From NCBI GenBank assembly GCA_003519585.1, contig DOWL01000047.1, positions 1 through 9,686 on the forward strand: DNA of 9,686 nt, in the 5' to 3' direction. Shown here piece by piece: positions 6,295 through 9,686 of this stretch. Origin of the DNA: Nocardioides sp. Lineage in GTDB: Bacteria > Actinomycetota > Actinomycetes > Propionibacteriales > Nocardioidaceae. The notes under the pieces are model-generated. The model did not search any database. It was given only the letters and a program-made list of their open reading frames with translations, and had not been told where the DNA came from. The translations under genes were made by a program, and so were the position numbers. How positions within the stretch are numbered: the first letter of the stretch is position 1; every line of letters starts with the position of its first letter.

Positions 6295-7697
6295 AGCGCT
6301 TCGTTCATGGAGCCCGAGCGGAACCCCTTCGGGTCCACCACGGCCTCGTCGAACCCCGCGGCCCGGACCGCGTCGACCAGCGTTGCCTCGTCGGCCAACG
6401 GAAGGAGGTCGCGATCGATCTCCACGCTGGCCCGATCACCGAGATCGCGCACCCGCAGGTTCGACACCCGGGCGCCGAGCACCCGGCGCGCCGCGGCCTC
6501 GGCGCGCTCGACCCGGGCGAGTCGGTGCGGCGTGACCGCGACGCCGTACGCCACCCGGCTGGACAGGCACGCGGCCGCTGGCTTGTCCCAGGTGGGGAGG
6601 CCCCAGCGGCGCGACGCCTCACGCACCTGGGCCTTGGTGAGGCCGGCGTCGCGCAGCGGTGCGGCGGCCCCGCGCTCGTCGGCGGCCCGGATGCCGGGCC
6701 GGAACCCGGCCACGGCATCGTCGGCGTTGGTGCCGGTCGCCACCGTCGCGATCCCGCGCTCCTGTGCGAGTGGCGTCAACACCTCGATCAGCTCGGCCTT
6801 GCAGAAGAAGCAGCGGTCGCCGGCGTTGGCGCGGTAGCCCGCGCGCTCCATCTCGTGGGTCGCCGGAGTGAGCAGCTCGACGCCGAGTCCTTCGGCGAAG
6901 CCACGTGCCGGGCCGCGCTCGACCTCCGGGAGCGAATCGCTGTACCCCGTCGCGGCCAGCACGTGCTCGGGTCCGAGCGCGCGGACCGCGGCTGCCAGCA
7001 GGAAGGCGCTGTCGGCGCCGCCGCTGTAGGCGACGAGCACACTCCCCCGCGTCGCCAGGTCCCGCTCCAACGCGTCGAGGCGGCTGGTGAGGAGATGCTC
7101 GTCGAGCCACGCCGGGAACGCCTCCAGGCTCTCCAACACCACGTCGGTGCCGGCCTCCACGAGCTCCTCGCGGGTGCAGCCACCGGTGAGGACGCTGACG
7201 CTCAGCGCGCCGGCCGCGCGGGCGCCCTCGACGTCGTGCACGTGGTCGCCGACGTAGACGCTCACGCCTTCGCGGCGCAGCACCTCGGCCTTGCCGACGC
7301 CCCAGACCCAGCCCTCCACGAGGTCGACGTCGAGGCCGACATGCTCGACGTGCAGCTGCGCGTTGCGGGGGAACTTGCCGGTCACGAGCACGATCCGGCC
7401 GCGGTGGCGGCGTACGGCGGCCAGCGCCTCGTGGGCACCGGGCAAGGCGGGCACCGAGGTGATGGCGTGGTCGAGATAGAGCTCGCGGAACAGATCTCCG
7501 GCCGGCGCCACCGCGTCCGCGGCCAGGTGTGGCGCGAGCAAGTGCTCGAGCGGCGGGCCGAGGCGGGCGGTCATCTCCTCGATCGGGAACTCCACCCCGA
7601 GTTCGACCCCGAGCGCGCGCAGCGTGGCCGCGAAGCCAGGCACGGTGTCGATCAGCGTCATGTCCAGGTCGAATCCGACCGCGAGCTGACTGGACAC
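6291..7697 (-). CDS. larE: HAD phosphatase-LarE sulfur transferase fusion
   Basis: This 468-residue cytoplasmic fusion has two complete domains. Residues 1-200 are a HAD hydrolase of the phosphoglycolate phosphatase type: DLDMT at 10-14 with Asp10 and Asp12, Thr106 in VLVTGK (motif II), Lys136, and GDHVHD at 150-155 (motif IV). Residues 204-468 are LarE, which activates a pyridinium carboxylate with ATP and inserts sulfur when the nickel-pincer cofactor is made. The PP-loop SGGADS is at 225-230, CFFC at 296-299 and ACLSSR at 376-381. The LarE half has exactly three cysteines (296, 299, 377), as in [4Fe-4S] LarE enzymes rather than those that sacrifice one cysteine. The junction near 7090 has no stop or credible internal start. 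The GTG at 7697 was preferred to an ATG at 7748 because TAGGCT lies seven bases before it. It is the first gene of the operon. The substrates of both halves are inferred. Confidence 0.9.
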   Translation of the reverse strand: MSSQLAVGFDLDMTLIDTVPGFAATLRALGVELGVEFPIEEMTARLGPPLEHLLAPHLAADAVAPAGDLFRELYLDHAITSVPALPGAHEALAAVRRHRGRIVLVTGKFPRNAQLHVEHVGLDVDLVEGWVWGVGKAEVLRREGVSVYVGDHVHDVEGARAAGALSVSVLTGGCTREELVEAGTDVVLESLEAFPAWLDEHLLTSRLDALERDLATRGSVLVAYSGGADSAFLLAAAVRALGPEHVLAATGYSDSLPEVERGPARGFAEGLGVELLTPATHEMERAGYRANAGDRCFFCKAELIEVLTPLAQERGIATVATGTNADDAVAGFRPGIRAADERGAAAPLRDAGLTKAQVREASRRWGLPTWDKPAAACLSSRVAYGVAVTPHRLARVERAEAAARRVLGARVSNLRVRDLGDRASVEIDRDLLPLADEATLVDAVRAAGFDEAVVDPKGFRSGSMNEAL

Positions 7698-7704
7698 GAC
7701 GGCA

Positions 7705-7710
7705 AGCCTA
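7705..7710 (-). promoter_or_regulatory. -10 element of the HAD-LarE operon (leaderless)
   Basis: TAGGCT on the minus strand is followed by exactly seven bases and then the GTG at 7697, so the transcript should start on the start codon. This decides the start: the longer form from 7748 would place the promoter inside the gene. The -35 region is weak. Confidence 0.55.
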
Positions 7711-7767
7711 GATGCGCCGCCCTGGACGTGTGCTGGCACGCCCTTCATGAGAGTCGCAGATTGGGTA

Positions 7768-7796
7768 TGGACTGCGCGGGCGCCCGGTCGTACGTT
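7768..7796 (+). promoter_or_regulatory. Candidate promoter of the subtilase gene
   Basis: TGGACT at 7768-7773 matches four of six bases of the -35 consensus. It is 17 bp from TACGTT at 7791-7796, a TANNNT -10. Transcription would start near 7803 and leave a leader of about 75 bases before the ATG at 7878. Confidence 0.42.
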
Positions 7797-7802
7797 CCCT
7801 GA

Positions 7803-7842
7803 GGCGGACCCGATCGACGCTCTGGTGCCCCTCCTGTCCGCC
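7803..7842 (+). repeat. Inverted repeat in the subtilase 5' leader
   Basis: GGCGGAC at 7803-7809 pairs perfectly with GTCCGCC at 7836-7842 across 26 bases. If transcription starts near 7803, the hairpin would form the very 5' end of the mRNA, which could protect it from decay. A match of this length can arise by chance at this GC content. Confidence 0.28.
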
Positions 7843-7865
7843 CTACCCCATTCGCACGAATCTTC

Positions 7866-7870
7866 GGGAG
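7866..7870 (+). promoter_or_regulatory. Ribosome binding site of the subtilase gene
   Basis: GGGAG lies seven bases before the ATG at 7878. It agrees with the signal-peptide-like sequence that begins at that codon. Confidence 0.6.
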
Positions 7871-7877
7871 TGCACGC

Positions 7878-9686
7878 ATGAAGTCACGCCGTCTCATCGC
7901 GGTCGGGGTGAGCGCCACCATGGCGTTCGCCCTTGCCTCGCTGACCGAGGTCGGAACCTCGGCAGCACCGTCCGCGGCAGCCGCCGCATCGTCACCGGAC
8001 AAGGTCGTCCGCTCGTCGCTCGGCAACGGCCTGGGGCGGTTGGTCCAAGGTGACGGCAAGGGCGCTCGTTCCTTGAGCACACCCCTCATCGACCCCAATG
8101 CCACGGCGATCCGCGACGACCAGGGCCGGGTCATGGTCGACCTCACCCCGCGTGCGGGCACCGACCGGGTCGCGTTCCGCCAGCAGGCCGAGGCCAACGG
8201 GCTCGACGTCCAGGCCGTCGACAGCGAGCACGGCACGCTCGAGGGGTACGCCTCGCTCGACGCGGTGCGCGCCCTCGCCGCGATGCGCGACACCGGCACT
8301 CTCAACCAGGCGGTCCGTCCGCACGTCAACACCGGCTCGGTGGACGACCAGGGCGTCCCCTTCCAGCGGGTCGACAAGGTCCACAGGCGCGGCGTCAACG
8401 GCCGCGGAGTCACGGTCGGTGCGTTGTCGGACTCCTACGACGAGGCCACCACAGACGTCTTCGGTGACCCGCTGCTGATCCACGCGGCCGACGATGTGGC
8501 GAGCGGCGACCTCCCTGGACCGGGCAACCCGGTGAACTCCCACCCCGTACAGGTGCTCGAGGACTCCACCTCCGGGCTCGACGAGGGCCGCGGCATGCTG
8601 CAACTGGTCCACGACTACGCGCCCAAGGCCGACCTGTGCTTCGCGACCGCCAACGGCGGCGAGGTCAACTTCGCCAACAACATCAGGGCACTCGCCGACC
8701 CGAGCGGCCCGTGCGGTGCGGACGTGGTCGTCGACGACGTCACCTACTTCTCCGAGCCGTTCTTCAGCGACGGCGTGATCTCCGACGCGGTCGACGACGT
8801 CACCGCGCAGGGCGTGCAGTACTTCTCCTCGGCCGGCAACGGTGGTGAGCACCAGGCCTGGCGGATGCCGCTCAACCTCGTGCCCGCCAGCAGCGCCGCC
8901 ACCGGCACCAACCTGGACTTCTCCGACGTTCCGCCGGAGCTGTACGACGGCGGCGTGCAGGACATGGACCCAGGCCCGGGTGTCGACCCGGCGATGGACT
9001 ACGCCTTCGAGGCCGACGGCGGCATCTTCGACCTGCAGTGGGACGACCCGGTCGACCTCGACGGTCCGACGCTGGGCGCGCCGCTCTTCGAGGCCACCGG
9101 TGAGATCACCGACGCCGACCCGGCGCCGAGCTTCACGTTCACCGCGACCGCGGCGGACGTCGGCCAGCAGGTGCTCTTCCGCACCGACGCGATCCCCTCG
9201 GGCACGACCGACCTGATCCTGACCGTGCTCGACCCGGACGGGAACAACCTGGGCACCATCGACACCGGCAGCTCGCCGGAGGTCCTGGCAACCACTCTCG
9301 CCACGGCCGGTGACTACACGATCATCATCGAAGGCTTCGACGGCGACACCGGCGACTTCACGGTCGACGTCTCGCCGATCACCGAGTCGTCGTCGGTGAC
9401 CACCGACCTCAACGCGCTGGTGTTCTTCGCCGACGGCACGTTCGCCGCGGCCATCGCGGACATCAACACGCTCAGTGGGCGCCCCTCCGAGTTGGCCCAG
9501 CTGCCCAACATCGGCGAGGACCTGCAGATCGTGATCTCGCGTTCGGGCACCGGGCCGACCCCGGTGACCATGGTGGGCGCCACGATGTTCGACGGGATGT
9601 ACGTCGATGAGTACTTCGACCCGCTGGCTCCGGCCACCTTCGGCCACCACATGGCCGCGGGTGCGGTCGGCGTCGCGTTCGCGATC
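7878..9686 (+). CDS. Secreted subtilisin-like protease with inserted PPC-like domain, 3' end missing
   Basis: The first 603 residues are present, and the frame is open at the window edge. Residues 1-30 are a signal peptide (KSRR, hydrophobic LIAVGVSATMAFALASL, likely cleavage near 29-34). A propeptide-like region runs to about 155. The protease core then shows GALSDSYD with the presumed catalytic Asp185, LDEGRGMLQLVHDYAPKA (234-251) and YFSSAGN with oxyanion Asn321. At the position where subtilases carry the catalytic HG(T), this protein has Glu236-Gly. Residues about 415-498 look like a PPC beta-sandwich (SFTFTATAADVGQQV to GDYTIIIEGFDGDTGDF), inserted before the core resumes with VTMVGATMFDG and TFGHHMAAGAVGVA. 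The GTS-type serine motif should lie beyond the window. Cys254 and Cys279 could form a disulfide. It is divergent from the HAD-LarE operon. Activity is unproven. Confidence 0.85.
   Translation, partial: MKSRRLIAVGVSATMAFALASLTEVGTSAAPSAAAAASSPDKVVRSSLGNGLGRLVQGDGKGARSLSTPLIDPNATAIRDDQGRVMVDLTPRAGTDRVAFRQQAEANGLDVQAVDSEHGTLEGYASLDAVRALAAMRDTGTLNQAVRPHVNTGSVDDQGVPFQRVDKVHRRGVNGRGVTVGALSDSYDEATTDVFGDPLLIHAADDVASGDLPGPGNPVNSHPVQVLEDSTSGLDEGRGMLQLVHDYAPKADLCFATANGGEVNFANNIRALADPSGPCGADVVVDDVTYFSEPFFSDGVISDAVDDVTAQGVQYFSSAGNGGEHQAWRMPLNLVPASSAATGTNLDFSDVPPELYDGGVQDMDPGPGVDPAMDYAFEADGGIFDLQWDDPVDLDGPTLGAPLFEATGEITDADPAPSFTFTATAADVGQQVLFRTDAIPSGTTDLILTVLDPDGNNLGTIDTGSSPEVLATTLATAGDYTIIIEGFDGDTGDFTVDVSPITESSSVTTDLNALVFFADGTFAAAIADINTLSGRPSELAQLPNIGEDLQIVISRSGTGPTPVTMVGATMFDGMYVDEYFDPLAPATFGHHMAAGAVGVAFAI

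Noticed and set aside
7089..7697. HAD and LarE as two separate genes
   Set aside because: No stop codon separates them, and no ATG or GTG with a ribosome site lies near the start of the LarE half. The only close candidate is a TTG without a Shine-Dalgarno sequence.
7992..9650. Minus-strand open frame of 552 codons opposite the protease
   Set aside because: It is rich in VEV, RRV and GDRRD-like stretches with no recognisable domain. The plus strand encodes a protein with a signal peptide and protease motifs.
9636..9672. GHHMAAGA read as the catalytic-serine motif with serine lost
   Set aside because: In related subtilases this type of segment, as I recall it, comes before the FSSRGP and GTS motifs. 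The serine should lie past the window edge, so no loss can be claimed and the gene is not called a pseudogene.

Overview
The window is very GC-rich chromosomal DNA with strong G/C bias at third codon positions, many GTG starts and several starts that look leaderless. The gene content points to an actinobacterium. The best fit, from my memory of gene families, is a member of the Nocardioidaceae such as Nocardioides. I could not search a database. There are eight protein genes and no rRNA, tRNA, CRISPR array or insertion sequence.

Left part (1-4691): an NCS2-family purine permease on the minus strand is followed by a conserved actinobacterial block. It holds a two-helix DUF2530 protein (plus), a DUF3027 protein with four cysteines (minus), an MFS transporter (plus) and a long cold-shock protein of the mycobacterial CspB type (minus). 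The genes alternate in direction: permease and DUF2530 diverge, DUF2530 and DUF3027 converge, DUF3027 and MFS diverge, MFS and cspB converge. Each divergent gap is about 80 bp and carries promoter-like sequence. The convergent gaps are 26 bp and 7 bp.

Middle part (4808-7697): three minus-strand genes form a tight operon in the order HAD phosphatase-LarE fusion, GNAT acetyltransferase, M50 membrane metallopeptidase. Both junctions are 4-base GTGA overlaps, so translation is probably coupled. The first gene is the most unusual in the window. It joins a complete HAD hydrolase to a complete LarE-type sulfur transferase that has exactly three cysteines, the pattern linked to iron-sulfur cluster LarE enzymes. 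No other nickel-pincer cofactor gene (larA, larB, larC) is visible.

Right part (7878 to the end): a secreted subtilisin-like protein, cut off by the window edge, diverges from the operon across 180 bp. Its expected catalytic histidine is replaced by glutamate, as in sedolisins, and a PPC-like beta domain sits inside the protease domain.

Smaller signals include a perfect 15-bp in-frame tandem duplication at the start of the M50 gene, a 7-bp-arm palindrome over the M50 stop codon, and an inverted repeat between the permease and DUF2530 genes.
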